From Halieaceae bacterium UBA4438 (lineage in GTDB: Bacteria > Pseudomonadota > Gammaproteobacteria > Pseudomonadales > Halieaceae), in contig DGPO01000057.1 in the NCBI GenBank assembly GCA_002390485.1, forward strand, positions 57,902 through 89,458: 31,557 nt of DNA, read 5' to 3'. The notes beneath the pieces were generated by a model. It did not search any database. It was not told where the DNA came from and worked only from the letters and a program-made list of their open reading frames with translations. Below are positions 1-9,065 of the stretch, piece by piece (within the stretch, counting starts at the first letter, position 1; every line of letters begins with the position of its first letter). The translations under genes were made by a program, and so were the position numbers.

Positions 1-633
1 CAACACTTAGCCAACGCGGTGCAGCGCTGGGCCGCTAGGGGAGAGAAGGCCTTGTCTCTGCCCATTGGCGGTAGTGATGAAATCGGCATTTGGGGATACA
101 TTGCAGCGGTTGAAGAGCTCGCGTCAGACATGGCGCGCCACTCGATACGCCGCGCGGCCATTGTCCATGCAACAGGCTCTGGGGGAACGCAGGCAGGTTT
201 AAATGCGGGTGTGCTGATGCACAACCTCCCAGCAGACGTTATCAGTTATGCAGTCTGCGATGATGCTGCCTATTTCAACGACAAGGCGCAGCAAGACTGG
301 CAAGCCTTGCGCGCCGTGACCCCTGACTTGCCGGTCGAGCCGATTAAGACGGTCACCAATGATCATTTTATTGGACCGGGGTATGGACGGGCTGATCAGG
401 CAGTATTTGATACACTGGCACAGTTGGCGCGACTGGAGGGGATCACGCTTGATCCCGTCTATACAGGCAAGGCCTTTCACGGCATGGTGACTGATCTTGA
501 GCACTCGTCGTTTCAGTCGGACGCTGCGGATATCATTTTTGTGCATACGGGAGGGGTATTCGGTATCTTTCCACATGCAGATGCGCTTCAAACTTCGCTT
601 CAGCGAGTTCAAGCCGTCGACACACCACATTAA
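1..633 (+). CDS. D-cysteine desulfhydrase / ACC deaminase-family PLP enzyme (5' end missing)
   Basis: The reading frame is already open at base 1, so the N-terminal part, including the PLP-binding lysine, lies outside the window. The visible 210 codons match the C-terminal part of the fold-type II PLP family that contains D-cysteine desulfhydrase and 1-aminocyclopropane-1-carboxylate deaminase. The Gly-rich phosphate-binding loop ATGSGGTQAGL is present, as are the family segments GPGYG, LDPVYTGKA and the end motif FVHTGG. D-cysteine desulfhydrase breaks D-cysteine into pyruvate, sulfide and ammonia in the cytoplasm; ACC deaminase makes 2-oxobutyrate and ammonia. The two cannot be separated without the N-terminus, but the desulfhydrase reading is more common in gammaproteobacteria. 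The Na+/amino acid symporter gene starts 14 bases downstream, which suggests co-transcription. Confidence 0.82.
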   Translation, partial: QHLANAVQRWAARGEKALSLPIGGSDEIGIWGYIAAVEELASDMARHSIRRAAIVHATGSGGTQAGLNAGVLMHNLPADVISYAVCDDAAYFNDKAQQDWQALRAVTPDLPVEPIKTVTNDHFIGPGYGRADQAVFDTLAQLARLEGITLDPVYTGKAFHGMVTDLEHSSFQSDAADIIFVHTGGVFGIFPHADALQTSLQRVQAVDTPH

Positions 634-647
634 GAGCGAGAGTAGGC

Positions 648-2018
648 ATGGTTGAGACAATAATTCGCGACATTAACGCAGTGGCGTGGGGACTTCCGAT
701 GCTAATACTCCTGCTGGGTACGGGTATCTACCTGACCGCAGGGCTTGGCTTTATGACTATGCGAAAAGTCCCGCGTGCCGTGTCGCTATTATTTTCCGGG
801 GTGTCAGGTCGTGGCGAGGGCGATATCGCACCCTTTAAGGCGTTAATGACGTCGCTGTCTGCCACGATTGGAACGGGAAATATTGCGGGTGTCGCAACAG
901 CTATAACGTTGGGCGGGCCGGGCGCTTTATTTTGGATGTGGATTACGGCGCTCTTTGGGATGGCGACAAAGTATGCGGAGGGCGTCCTGGCTGTTCGTTA
1001 TCGGGAGCAGGACGACCAGGGTGGGTTCAGCGGTGGTCCAATGTACTACATCCGAAATGGATTGGGCCCTCGCTACGGTGCGTTTGCAACAGGGTTGGCC
1101 TTTGCGTTTGCACTCTTTGGCGCAACCGCCGGTTTTGGACTTGCCAATACCGTGCAGTCGAATTCAGTAGCACAGGTTCTTACAGACAATGCGGGCATCC
1201 CTTGGTGGGTGACGGGTATTGTTCTGATGCTTGTGGTCGGCGCGGTTATCTTAGGGGGAATCAAACGGATTGCCGATACCGCGGGCGCCGTGGTGCCGGT
1301 AATGGCAATCTCGTACATTGTCATGAGCTTAATCGTCATCTCGTTGAATCTCAGCGCGGTGCCAGACGCCTTTGGCGTTATTTTTGACAGCGCCTTTAAC
1401 GGCGCCTCTGCAGCGGGCGGCTTTGCAGGAGCAACGGTCTGGGCGGCGATCCGCTTTGGCGTGGCACGCGGCATTTTCTCAAACGAAGCGGGTTTGGGCA
1501 GTGCACCCATCGCACACGCGGCGGCTAAAACCAATGAGCCTGTAGAGCAGGGTTTGGTGGCGATGTTGGGCACCATGATCGATACACTCATCGTCTGCAC
1601 GATGACGGGACTTGTTATCGTGCTGACAGGCGTGCTGGATTCTGGTGTTTCAGGGGCCAGCCTCACCTCGATGGCTTTTGGCGCTGTGCTGCCGGGAGGC
1701 GAATGGGTAGTGACGATCGGCGTTGTCGTATTCGCGACCACCACCATGATGGGCTGGGCATTCTACGGAGAGCGTTGCGTCGTTTATCTGTTTGGTACTC
1801 GGGGCATTATGCCGTTCAGAATACTGTGGGTATTAGCAATTCCTGTCGGAGCAGGCGCAGACTTGGGGTTGATTTGGCTTATCGCGGACACGCTTAATGC
1901 CTTTATGGCGATTCCCAACTTGATCGGACTATTGCTACTGTCGCCCGTGGTTTTTGCGTTGACGAAAGATTACTTCGCGCGAGACAGGCAGCGCACGGAC
2001 GCCACAGAGGCCTCATAA
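648..2018 (+). CDS. Alanine/glycine:sodium symporter (AGCS family)
   Basis: A 456-residue inner-membrane protein made almost entirely of hydrophobic segments, roughly ten or eleven helices. The AGCS family signature is clear near residues 65-110: SATIGTGNIAGVATAITLGG followed by GALFWMWITALFGMATKYAE. A second conserved block, IFSNEAGLGSAPIAHAAA, lies near residues 276-293. Known members import alanine or glycine with Na+; some accept D-alanine or other small amino acids. The start is ATG after the purine-rich GAGAGTAGGC. The gene lies 14 bases after the PLP enzyme and 1 base before the nucleotidase, so the three probably form one transcript. Substrate is not readable from sequence; the neighbour suggests a small neutral amino acid, possibly a D-form. 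Confidence 0.93.
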   Translation: MVETIIRDINAVAWGLPMLILLLGTGIYLTAGLGFMTMRKVPRAVSLLFSGVSGRGEGDIAPFKALMTSLSATIGTGNIAGVATAITLGGPGALFWMWITALFGMATKYAEGVLAVRYREQDDQGGFSGGPMYYIRNGLGPRYGAFATGLAFAFALFGATAGFGLANTVQSNSVAQVLTDNAGIPWWVTGIVLMLVVGAVILGGIKRIADTAGAVVPVMAISYIVMSLIVISLNLSAVPDAFGVIFDSAFNGASAAGGFAGATVWAAIRFGVARGIFSNEAGLGSAPIAHAAAKTNEPVEQGLVAMLGTMIDTLIVCTMTGLVIVLTGVLDSGVSGASLTSMAFGAVLPGGEWVVTIGVVVFATTTMMGWAFYGERCVVYLFGTRGIMPFRILWVLAIPVGAGADLGLIWLIADTLNAFMAIPNLIGLLLLSPVVFALTKDYFARDRQRTDATEAS

Positions 2019-2019
2019 A

Positions 2020-2928
2020 TTGGTGACCGCCGCATCTGAGAAGCTGGTTATCGCGATTTCATCGCGGGCTCTTTTTAACCTCGATGCCGAGCACTTGGTG
2101 TATGAGCAAGCAGGCCTTGAGGCCTATTCTGCCTATCAAATAGAACATGAAGACGTGCCGCTAGAGCCTGGGCAGGCATTTGCGCTGGCGAAAAAACTGC
2201 TGGCGCTTAATACGGCGTTGACGGAGCCCTTGGGAGTAGAGGTCGTTCTTTTATCGCGAAATTCAGCCGATACAGGGCTGCGTATTTTCAATTCTATCGA
2301 GCACTATGGACTGCCCATTACTCGAGCGGCGTTTTGCGGTGGTGAGTCACCGTGGCGTTACATACAAGCCTTTGGATGTCACTTGTTTCTCTCGTCTGAA
2401 GCTGATGACGTTCGAATGGCGCTTGAAAATAACGTCGCGGCAGCCACATTAGTTTCAAAGCCCGTATGCGAAAGCACGAGCGGAACGATTCGTTTTGCTT
2501 TTGATGGTGATGCGGTGCTCTTTTCGGATGAAGCTGAACGGGTCTATAAGTCCGAGGGTCTTGCGGCATTCACAGCGAGCGAGCGAGCACAACGGAATGA
2601 GCCTTTAATGGGTGGTCCGTTCAAGAGCTTTTTAAGTGCCTTACACACACTTCAACGAGCGCTGCCAGAGGATGATCAATTAATCCGAACGGCACTCGTC
2701 ACGGCCCGGTCTGCCCCAGCGCATGAGCGCGTGATTCGAACGCTCCGAGAGTGGGACATCCGACTGGACGAGTCGATTTTCTTAGGTGGTTTGCCGAAAG
2801 TTGAGTTTTTAAAGGCCTACGACGCAGACGTGTTCTTTGACGATCAGGAGACACACTGTGAGCTCGCTGCCGATCACATTGCGACAGGGCATGTGCCGCA
2901 CGGTATTGCCAATCAGCCAACCGACTGA
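2020..2928 (+). CDS. Cytosolic 5'-nucleotidase (NT5C1-like family)
   Basis: A protein of about 302 residues resembling the bacterial 5'-nucleotidase family related to eukaryotic cytosolic 5'-nucleotidase I. It opens with the typical segment KLVIAISSRALFNLD, in which an Asp follows SSRALFNL, and carries VVLLSRNSADTGLRIFNSI (near residues 75-93), CGGESPWRYIQAF and, near the C-terminus, FLGGLPK and DVFFDDQ. The family hydrolyses nucleoside monophosphates to nucleosides and is soluble. Two adjacent start codons are possible: TTG at 2020, nine bases after GAGG, and GTG at 2023. I chose TTG for its spacing, but the difference is one residue. The gene begins one base after the symporter stop codon, so translational coupling is likely. 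A functional link to its neighbours is not apparent. Confidence 0.86.
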   Translation: MVTAASEKLVIAISSRALFNLDAEHLVYEQAGLEAYSAYQIEHEDVPLEPGQAFALAKKLLALNTALTEPLGVEVVLLSRNSADTGLRIFNSIEHYGLPITRAAFCGGESPWRYIQAFGCHLFLSSEADDVRMALENNVAAATLVSKPVCESTSGTIRFAFDGDAVLFSDEAERVYKSEGLAAFTASERAQRNEPLMGGPFKSFLSALHTLQRALPEDDQLIRTALVTARSAPAHERVIRTLREWDIRLDESIFLGGLPKVEFLKAYDADVFFDDQETHCELAADHIATGHVPHGIANQPTD

Positions 2929-2938
2929 CTGTACAGAC

Positions 2939-2973
2939 CCTTAGAACCAAAGTATCTTAAGGCTCGATTTTTA
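2939..2973 (+). terminator. Weak candidate intrinsic terminator after the 5'-nucleotidase gene
   Basis: CCTTAGA at 2939-2945 pairs with TCTTAAGG at 2955-2962 (seven pairs, one bulged T), with a nine-base loop, and is followed by ATTTTTATT from 2967. The T-run is separated from the stem by about five bases, so this would be a weak terminator. It sits directly ahead of the cysB ribosome-binding site, so it could also be part of the cysB leader. Confidence 0.28.
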
Positions 2974-2989
2974 TTCCTTGAGGTGCTTA

Positions 2990-3964
2990 ATGAAGTTGCA
3001 ACAACTCAAGTACATCTGGGAGGTGGCACACCACGACTTAAACGTGTCTTCTACCGCTCAAAGTCTTTTTACTTCACAACCCGGTATTAGCAAGCAGATT
3101 CGTCTGCTCGAGGGCGAGCTCGGTGTTGAGATCTTTGCTCGTAGTGGGAAGCATTTGACCCACATTACGCCGGCCGGCGAAGCCATCATAGATATTGCCG
3201 GAGAGATTTTGCGAAAAACTGAGTCGATCAAGCGTATCGCCCAGGATTACTCAGACAACGTGGCTGGTCGCATGTCTGTTGCCACAACGCACGGGCAAGC
3301 CCGTTACGTATTACCCGAGTCAATCTCAAAGTTTGTTCAGGAACACCCGGATGTGTCCCTGGAAATGAAGCAAGGGAGTCCACAGCAGATCGCGGAGATG
3401 GCAGCGAAAGGCGCTGTTGATTTTGCGATTGCGACAGAAGCCGTGCAGCAATATGCGTCGCTTGTGTCCCTCCCGTTTTTCCGTTGGACCCATTGCGTGG
3501 TGGTGCCAAAAGGGCATCCTTTGACCGACGTTGTCGATCCAACACTTGAGCAGGTCGCTCAATACCCCATTATCACCTATACGGAAGGCTTCACAGGGCG
3601 TTATCGCATCGATGAGGGCTTCGAGGCGCGAAGCTTAATTCCTAACTACGTTGTTACAGCCGCCGACGCAGATGTGATTAAGACCTACGTTCGACGAGGG
3701 CTTGGCGTCGGCATTATATCGACCATGGCCGTTGAAGAGTCGATTGATGATGACTTGGTAAGGATAGGCAGCAATAAGTACTTCTCGCCCATGCTGTCTT
3801 GCATTGCCTTTCGACGCGGCACCTTTCTTAGAGGGTTTATGTTTGCCTTTATCGAACAGCTTGCTCCTCATCTGAGCACTGATTTTGTGCGCCATGCGAT
3901 GTCAATTGCCGATCCTGAAGAAAGGCACGAGTTCTGTTCAAGGCTCGATGTTCCTCGGATTTAG
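2990..3964 (+). CDS. cysB: CysB-type LysR-family transcriptional regulator
   Basis: 324 residues, the same length as E. coli CysB. The N-terminus MKLQQLKYIWEVAHHDLNVS and the helix-turn-helix around residues 18-45 (AQSLFTSQPGISKQIRLLE) are typical of CysB and Cbl. The effector domain carries ATTHGQARYVLP near residues 100-111, the inducer-binding segment of CysB that contacts sulfate or N-acetylserine. CysB activates cysteine biosynthesis and sulfur acquisition genes under sulfur limitation. I placed the start at ATG 2990, with GAGG seven bases upstream; an in-frame TTG at 2978 would add four residues but overlaps that ribosome-binding site. No sulfate assimilation genes lie nearby. The PLP desulfhydrase at the left edge is the only sulfur-related neighbour, so local regulation is possible but unproven. 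Confidence 0.93.
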   Translation: MKLQQLKYIWEVAHHDLNVSSTAQSLFTSQPGISKQIRLLEGELGVEIFARSGKHLTHITPAGEAIIDIAGEILRKTESIKRIAQDYSDNVAGRMSVATTHGQARYVLPESISKFVQEHPDVSLEMKQGSPQQIAEMAAKGAVDFAIATEAVQQYASLVSLPFFRWTHCVVVPKGHPLTDVVDPTLEQVAQYPIITYTEGFTGRYRIDEGFEARSLIPNYVVTAADADVIKTYVRRGLGVGIISTMAVEESIDDDLVRIGSNKYFSPMLSCIAFRRGTFLRGFMFAFIEQLAPHLSTDFVRHAMSIADPEERHEFCSRLDVPRI

Positions 3965-4131
3965 GCGACAAACGGCACAAAAATACGGCAAATGGGTGAG
4001 GTTTTTTACATAACATCTATGCGAGTATGGTCGAGGTCATCGGAAATGATTCGTGTGCGTATGATCTCTAGCGCCGGTTATTTTTTGGCTTACGACCTTG
4101 GTCGCACTCCATCAGAGACGTAGGAAAGAGA

Positions 4132-5841
4132 ATGGACTTAACACCTGATAATAATTTAGAGCCTACACTGACAAACCCTTTTGAGGTGATCGGTGATACT
4201 CAGCGGCCCAGCACTGAGTATGAGCTCGCCATTGCACGCGGTCTCGAGTTGCAGCGATTGCCCACAACCGCGGCGACCGATCGAAATATTCAGCGCCAGC
4301 ACAGTAAAAATCGCATGACTGTCTGGGAGCGAGTTCACTTTCTCGTCGACGAAACTCCCACGATTCTGTATCAAAACTGGGGTCCAAATATGGATGGGGC
4401 GTCGCTTGTGACGGCCATTGGGAAGATCGACGGGCGTGACGTCGCAATTTATGGGCATGATTTTACGCTTAGAGCAGGCTCCATGGATGCGACGAATGGC
4501 GAAAAGCTGGCTCGACTTTTTGAGGTCGCAGGTCAACGCAAGATTCCGCTAGTGGGATTAAACGATTCGGCTGGGGCATACATTCCCGCAGGGGTAGGTG
4601 GGCTAGACGGTTACGCAGAGGCATTCACAGGTCTCAGAAAGATCTCGGGCGTCGTGCCGAGTATTATGTGTATGTTTGGTTTTAATGCCGGTGGTGGAAG
4701 TTATTTGCCGCGGCAAGGTAGTTTTCTTATTCAACCCCGAGACACGTTTTTTGGTTTGACAGGGCCCGGGGTGGTCAAGTCAGTTTTAGGTGAGGACATC
4801 ACGCCCGACGAACTCGGGGGTCCTGATGTTCATAGTCAAACAGGCGTCACAGACTTTGTGGTCGAGGACGAGGTGGCTGCGCTACGAAAGGTCAGAGAAA
4901 TACTGCGGTATCTCCCGGACAGTAATGCGACGGGACCCAAAGTACAGGTTTGCTCAGACCCCATTGCCAGGAACACCAGCGACATTGATACGTTGCTAAA
5001 AACCGCTTTTGAGTCTGCCACCGGATTCAATACCCCTGTCGACAGTTCAATCATCATTCAGCAGTTGTGTGACCATGGCGACTTTATAGAGATCCAAGAG
5101 GAGAGGGCCAAAAATACAATTACCTGCTTGGGCCGAATCGGTGGCCATGTCGTTGGTTTTGTTGCCAATAACTCAGCAGTATCCTCGGGGCAAATCGACA
5201 TCGACGCTGCCTTGAAAAATGCGCGGTTTATTCGGTTTTGCAACCTTTACAACATCCCAGTGATGTTTCTTGAAGATACGACGGGCTTTCTCCCGGGGAG
5301 AGAGCAGGAGCATCGCGGAATTGTTCAGGCTGGGCGTGCCATGCTGGATGCAATCGTCGATTTGAGAACACCACGATTTCTTATTTTGATAAGAAACGCC
5401 TTTGGGGGGGCCTATGCCTCCTACAATAACTATCCCACGGGCGCAGACTTCGTCGTCGCTTTACCCACGACTCGCGTTGCGGTCATGGGCCCCGCTGGAG
5501 TCGAGTACGTTTACAAAGACGAGCTTAAGGCTATCCGGCGTGCAGCATCGAGTAAAGTTGCGGAAGCCGTTGCCGAGCGCATTGCAAACGGGATGACTCA
5601 GGACGAGGCTAAAGCCTCGGCTCAGGAAAGTGTTGCCGAGTGGGTAAAATCGGCCGAAGCTGATCTTGCCAAGCGTTACGAGCGCGAAATAATGAACCCT
5701 GAGGAGGCGCTGAGTCTCGGTTCGGTCTCGCAAATCGTGATGCCATCAGATCTCCGCTCGGTTATTGGTCAGCACCTGATGTTCTGTTTGCGTCATTATG
5801 AGCCCGGCCCGATGGGCGGCATCCAGCGCGAATTCCACTAA
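4132..5841 (+). CDS. Acyl-CoA (propionyl-CoA) carboxylase, carboxyltransferase subunit
   Basis: 569 residues of the biotin-dependent carboxyltransferase family, with both crotonase-like halves. The N-terminal half has [11 protein letters not shown] at residues 144-154 and the family segment [11 protein letters not shown]; the C-terminal half has [10 protein letters not shown] at residues 421-430, which supplies oxyanion-hole glycines. The subunit transfers the carboxyl group from biotin to the acyl-CoA. It is longer than the usual PccB (about 510-540 residues) and closer in length to glutaconyl-CoA decarboxylase alpha subunits (about 590). The next genes (biotin carboxylase/carrier, epimerase, mutase, MeaB) make propionyl-CoA the most likely substrate. 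The start is ATG preceded by AGGAAAGAG. Substrate assignment rests on context, since the motifs do not fix chain length. Confidence 0.86.
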   Translation: MDLTPDNNLEPTLTNPFEVIGDTQRPSTEYELAIARGLELQRLPTTAATDRNIQRQHSKNRMTVWERVHFLVDETPTILYQNWGPNMDGASLVTAIGKIDGRDVAIYGHDFTLRAGSMDATNGEKLARLFEVAGQRKIPLVGLNDSAGAYIPAGVGGLDGYAEAFTGLRKISGVVPSIMCMFGFNAGGGSYLPRQGSFLIQPRDTFFGLTGPGVVKSVLGEDITPDELGGPDVHSQTGVTDFVVEDEVAALRKVREILRYLPDSNATGPKVQVCSDPIARNTSDIDTLLKTAFESATGFNTPVDSSIIIQQLCDHGDFIEIQEERAKNTITCLGRIGGHVVGFVANNSAVSSGQIDIDAALKNARFIRFCNLYNIPVMFLEDTTGFLPGREQEHRGIVQAGRAMLDAIVDLRTPRFLILIRNAFGGAYASYNNYPTGADFVVALPTTRVAVMGPAGVEYVYKDELKAIRRAASSKVAEAVAERIANGMTQDEAKASAQESVAEWVKSAEADLAKRYEREIMNPEEALSLGSVSQIVMPSDLRSVIGQHLMFCLRHYEPGPMGGIQREFH

Positions 5842-5871
5842 AAATTCAGCCGGTTAAATTGGAGTTTTTCT

Positions 5872-8640
5872 GTGTCAAATGATCACTATTTGCATAACCC
5901 GCTGATCCATCAAGAACGACGTCTTGGTGACAGCAGTAGTCCTTGGGTTCGGCAGTTTGACTGCACCCACATCAAACCCTTGATTATTTGTCGGGGCCCC
6001 ATTCGCAAGGAAGCTATGGATGTCTTCGAAGAAATGGGCATTGCTGACTACGGAATTTTATTGTCTGAAAAGGACTCGATTGTCTACCCCAGGGCCATAG
6101 CACCGGAGTTGCGTGTTATCGGTGACCCGCTCCGAGTCCACCGCGTGAGCGACTATTCAGGCGTTGATAAAGCGGACCGTGAGGCCAGAATTCAAGAAAT
6201 CATTCAGATTGCGCATGGTCATGGCTACAACGCCATCTTTGCCGGCTACGGGTTTATGGCCGAGGACGAGGCCATGGTAGCGTCGATGGAAGCAGCGGGG
6301 CTTAATTTTATTGGTCCGTGTTCGCGCACTGTACGGCAGGCTGGACTCAAGGACGAAGCAAAGCGTACGGCCTTGAAGGCTGGGGTGTCGGTAACACCTG
6401 GAATCGATAATGCGACCGCGCTCACACTGCTTAAATCGCATCCGACGATCGACGCATTGAAGGCGCTATGTGACAGCGAGGGGCTGGTCAACGTCGATTT
6501 TGATGGTGCGGACCTTGAAGAAATTGCGGATCGCGTTTTACTGGCCTCATACCGCGCAGGGATTGACGTGTATAGCGTTGACGAACTTATTGCGACTTTG
6601 GAGCAATCTGTGCTCGGAATGAACGAGAGGTACCCTAATAACCGGGTTCGTTTGAAGGCCATCGGCGGTGGCGGTGGTAAAGGGCAGCGTATCGTTGAGC
6701 GTGGCGAAGCATCTCGGACCGGTGAACTGGTTAAAGAAATTCTCCAGGAGGTTAAAGCGTCTGGGAAGGGCGACAATAAAAACGTCTTGGTCGAGCTCAA
6801 TATTGAGTCTACGCGTCATCAAGAAATACAGGTTATTGGCAATGGACAGTGGTGCACCACCCTGGGTGGGAGAGACTGTTCGCTGCAAATGCACGAGCAA
6901 AAGCTACTCGAAGTTTCAGTGACTCGAGAGTCACTGATTCAAGCCGCGCAAGAGGCAGAGTCTTCTGGCCGTGGCGATGAGGCCAGCGTCTTACGTGCTG
7001 ACGTTGAGACGCTCGACACGATGGAGGAGGAAGCGTCGCGCTTTGGTGCCGCCGTCGGACTGGATTCGGTGTCCACCTTTGAATGTATTGTCGATACAGA
7101 CAGTCATTTTTTCATGGAAATGAACACGCGAATTCAGGTTGAACATCGGGTTTCGGAACTGTGTTACGCGCTGAAATTTAGTAAGCCAGATGACGAAGCG
7201 CAAAGTTTTACGGTCAATTCGCTGGTTGAGGCGATGGTCTTATTGGCGGCACATGGACCCAAGCTGCCAAAACCGGAACGAATTCTTCGCAACAACGACA
7301 GCCTTGAAGCCCGAATGAATGCAACCAACGATGCACTCCAGCCGCATGCCGGTGGCCAGATTGAGCACTGGTCGGACGCCGTCACGGGTGAAATTAGGGA
7401 CGATCAAGGCATCTGTGTACACAATCCAGATACCGATGTTTTTATGAAATACACGCTCGCGGGTGCTTATGATTCAAATATCGCACTGATTTTGAGTGTT
7501 GGCGACAGTCGGCTTTCTGCTTACGAAGAAATGGCTGAAATTTTGAGGGTAACAACGTTACGCGGTCAGGATTTAAGCACCAATCTCAACTTTCACTACG
7601 GCCTAGTTCACTGGTTTCTGAGTCGAACAGTCAACGCGCGGCCTACGACAAAGTTTATAGTGCCATACCTTACTGCGGTCGGTGAATTGGCGTCAGTGGC
7701 CCGAGAGGTCGATCTTGAGTTTGCTTGGCGCGCTCACGTTGGACGTGCTGTCAGTGCTTCAGTACTTGAGACTAAGAAAACCTTAATTCTTCGACCGATG
7801 ATGAAGCTACTGCAATGCCCGCACACGCTGTCGGGATGGCTGAGCGCGAACCAGGACTCTTTTGAGATTGAGGGAAATCGAGTCCGATTTACCGAGAATC
7901 CTGTGGAGTTGTTAATCGACTGCTACCACTTCCTCGACCTCGACAGCGAAGGGACTGCGGCAGCTGCAGAAAAGATTTGGTCGCATGACGCGGCGCTGAT
8001 GGAAACGGCAGAAGCGTTTTACATGGATGCGGCGAGGGTACTTAACGCCGACTCGTGGGGCTCGCTTGAGACCGCGCTTGAACAGGGGACATGCGCTGAG
8101 TTCTCTGATGAAAAGTGGGCACAGATCCGGGCTGCGCACGCAGGACATCAAGCGGGGCTTTCGCTGTTGCTGCTTTTGCCTGCGCTTGCGGCTCAAACGG
8201 GCTTCTATGACTTGGCAGTAGAACCTGACCTCAGTATTCATATTCCGGAGCGCCTGCTAAATGACAAACATCAGGATTTAATGGCTAAAGCGCTTGCACC
8301 GCCTCCGTTGGCGAAGTCCGATGAGATCGTCGCCACAAGTGGCGGTATGTTTTATGGCCGTGAGGCCCCTGGGGAGCCTCTTTACGTCGAAGCGGGGAGG
8401 TCGTTTAAAGCCGGTGACCCGCTGTTCATCGTCGAGGTGATGAAAATGTTCAACAAGGTTAATGCGTCATTTGACGGGCGAATTGATGAGGTGCTTGTTG
8501 AGGGCGATGGGGTCATCATTAAAAAGGGACAGCCTATCTTTAAAGTGACGCCTGACGAAAAGCCTGAAGATATTTCAGCCGAGGCATTGGCTGCACGACG
8601 AGCAACGCGCACCCAGTTACTGTTGGATGCAGTCATTTAA
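5872..8640 (+). CDS. Acyl-CoA carboxylase biotin carboxylase / biotin carrier fusion, atypical
   Basis: 922 residues. The biotin carboxylase part carries the ATP-grasp glycine loop IGGGGGKG at 264-271, TRHQEIQVIG (the histidine of the active site), GGRDCSLQ, and EMNTRIQVEH at 416-425 with the catalytic Glu, Asn and Arg. The C-terminus is a biotinyl domain with EVMKMFN, the biotinylated lysine being residue 858. The protein uses ATP and bicarbonate to carboxylate its own biotin and passes the carboxyl to the preceding subunit. It is longer than propionyl-CoA carboxylase alpha (about 670-730). About 84 residues separate the conserved TPG at 175-177 from the ATP-binding loop, where E. coli AccC has about 25. 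A 230-residue segment before the carrier domain probably holds the subunit-contact domain. The start is GTG with GGAG eight bases upstream. Confidence 0.86.
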   Translation: MSNDHYLHNPLIHQERRLGDSSSPWVRQFDCTHIKPLIICRGPIRKEAMDVFEEMGIADYGILLSEKDSIVYPRAIAPELRVIGDPLRVHRVSDYSGVDKADREARIQEIIQIAHGHGYNAIFAGYGFMAEDEAMVASMEAAGLNFIGPCSRTVRQAGLKDEAKRTALKAGVSVTPGIDNATALTLLKSHPTIDALKALCDSEGLVNVDFDGADLEEIADRVLLASYRAGIDVYSVDELIATLEQSVLGMNERYPNNRVRLKAIGGGGGKGQRIVERGEASRTGELVKEILQEVKASGKGDNKNVLVELNIESTRHQEIQVIGNGQWCTTLGGRDCSLQMHEQKLLEVSVTRESLIQAAQEAESSGRGDEASVLRADVETLDTMEEEASRFGAAVGLDSVSTFECIVDTDSHFFMEMNTRIQVEHRVSELCYALKFSKPDDEAQSFTVNSLVEAMVLLAAHGPKLPKPERILRNNDSLEARMNATNDALQPHAGGQIEHWSDAVTGEIRDDQGICVHNPDTDVFMKYTLAGAYDSNIALILSVGDSRLSAYEEMAEILRVTTLRGQDLSTNLNFHYGLVHWFLSRTVNARPTTKFIVPYLTAVGELASVAREVDLEFAWRAHVGRAVSASVLETKKTLILRPMMKLLQCPHTLSGWLSANQDSFEIEGNRVRFTENPVELLIDCYHFLDLDSEGTAAAAEKIWSHDAALMETAEAFYMDAARVLNADSWGSLETALEQGTCAEFSDEKWAQIRAAHAGHQAGLSLLLLLPALAAQTGFYDLAVEPDLSIHIPERLLNDKHQDLMAKALAPPPLAKSDEIVATSGGMFYGREAPGEPLYVEAGRSFKAGDPLFIVEVMKMFNKVNASFDGRIDEVLVEGDGVIIKKGQPIFKVTPDEKPEDISAEALAARRATRTQLLLDAVI

Positions 8641-8654
8641 GTTCGGAGAATCAC

Positions 8655-9065
8655 ATGATTACAGGATTAGATCATATCGCCATTGCCGTCCCTGACTTAG
8701 AGGCGGCGATTCAACGGTTTATGACCGATTTTGGATTGGATTACGAAGGTACGCAGGACGTGGAGACAGCGCAGACGTCGACCGCTTTCTTCCCGCTTCC
8801 GCCGACCAGTATTGAGCTGGTTCATCCGTTAAACGGGGCAGGCCCCATTGCGACTTACCTCGAGAAGCGTGGCGGTGGGATTCACCACTTGTGTTTTCGA
8901 ACAAATGATATCGATGCGGATGTGATCCGTCTCAAAGCGAAGGGCTATCAGTTTATTGGGGAGAAACCGACACCGGGCGCGCACGGAGCTCGTGTTATTT
9001 TTATTCATCCGAAGAGTTGCGACGGTGTGCTGGTGGAGCTCTCTGAGCCTCAGGGAGAGCACTGA
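8655..9065 (+). CDS. mce: Methylmalonyl-CoA epimerase
   Basis: 136 residues forming one pair of vicinal-oxygen-chelate modules, the usual size of methylmalonyl-CoA epimerase. Probable metal ligands are His7 in [11 protein letters not shown], Glu54 in SIELV, His77 or His78 in GGGIHHLCF, and Glu128 in LVELSEP. The enzyme interconverts (2S)- and (2R)-methylmalonyl-CoA, linking the carboxylase product to the mutase substrate. The stop codon overlaps the start of the mutase gene (ATGA at 9062-9065 region), so the two are translationally coupled. The start is ATG with CGGAG upstream. Glyoxalases share this fold, but the operon makes the epimerase assignment strong. Confidence 0.93.
   Translation: MITGLDHIAIAVPDLEAAIQRFMTDFGLDYEGTQDVETAQTSTAFFPLPPTSIELVHPLNGAGPIATYLEKRGGGIHHLCFRTNDIDADVIRLKAKGYQFIGEKPTPGAHGARVIFIHPKSCDGVLVELSEPQGEH

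Noticed and set aside
1073..1747. Long leftward reading frame of 224 codons opposite the symporter gene
   Set aside because: It is antisense to a clear AGCS gene, rich in Ala, Pro and Thr, with no domain or ribosome-binding site.
6246..6800. Leftward frame of 184 codons within the biotin carboxylase gene
   Set aside because: Antisense to the ATP-grasp region, Ser-rich, no recognisable domain; a by-product of the coding strand's codon use.
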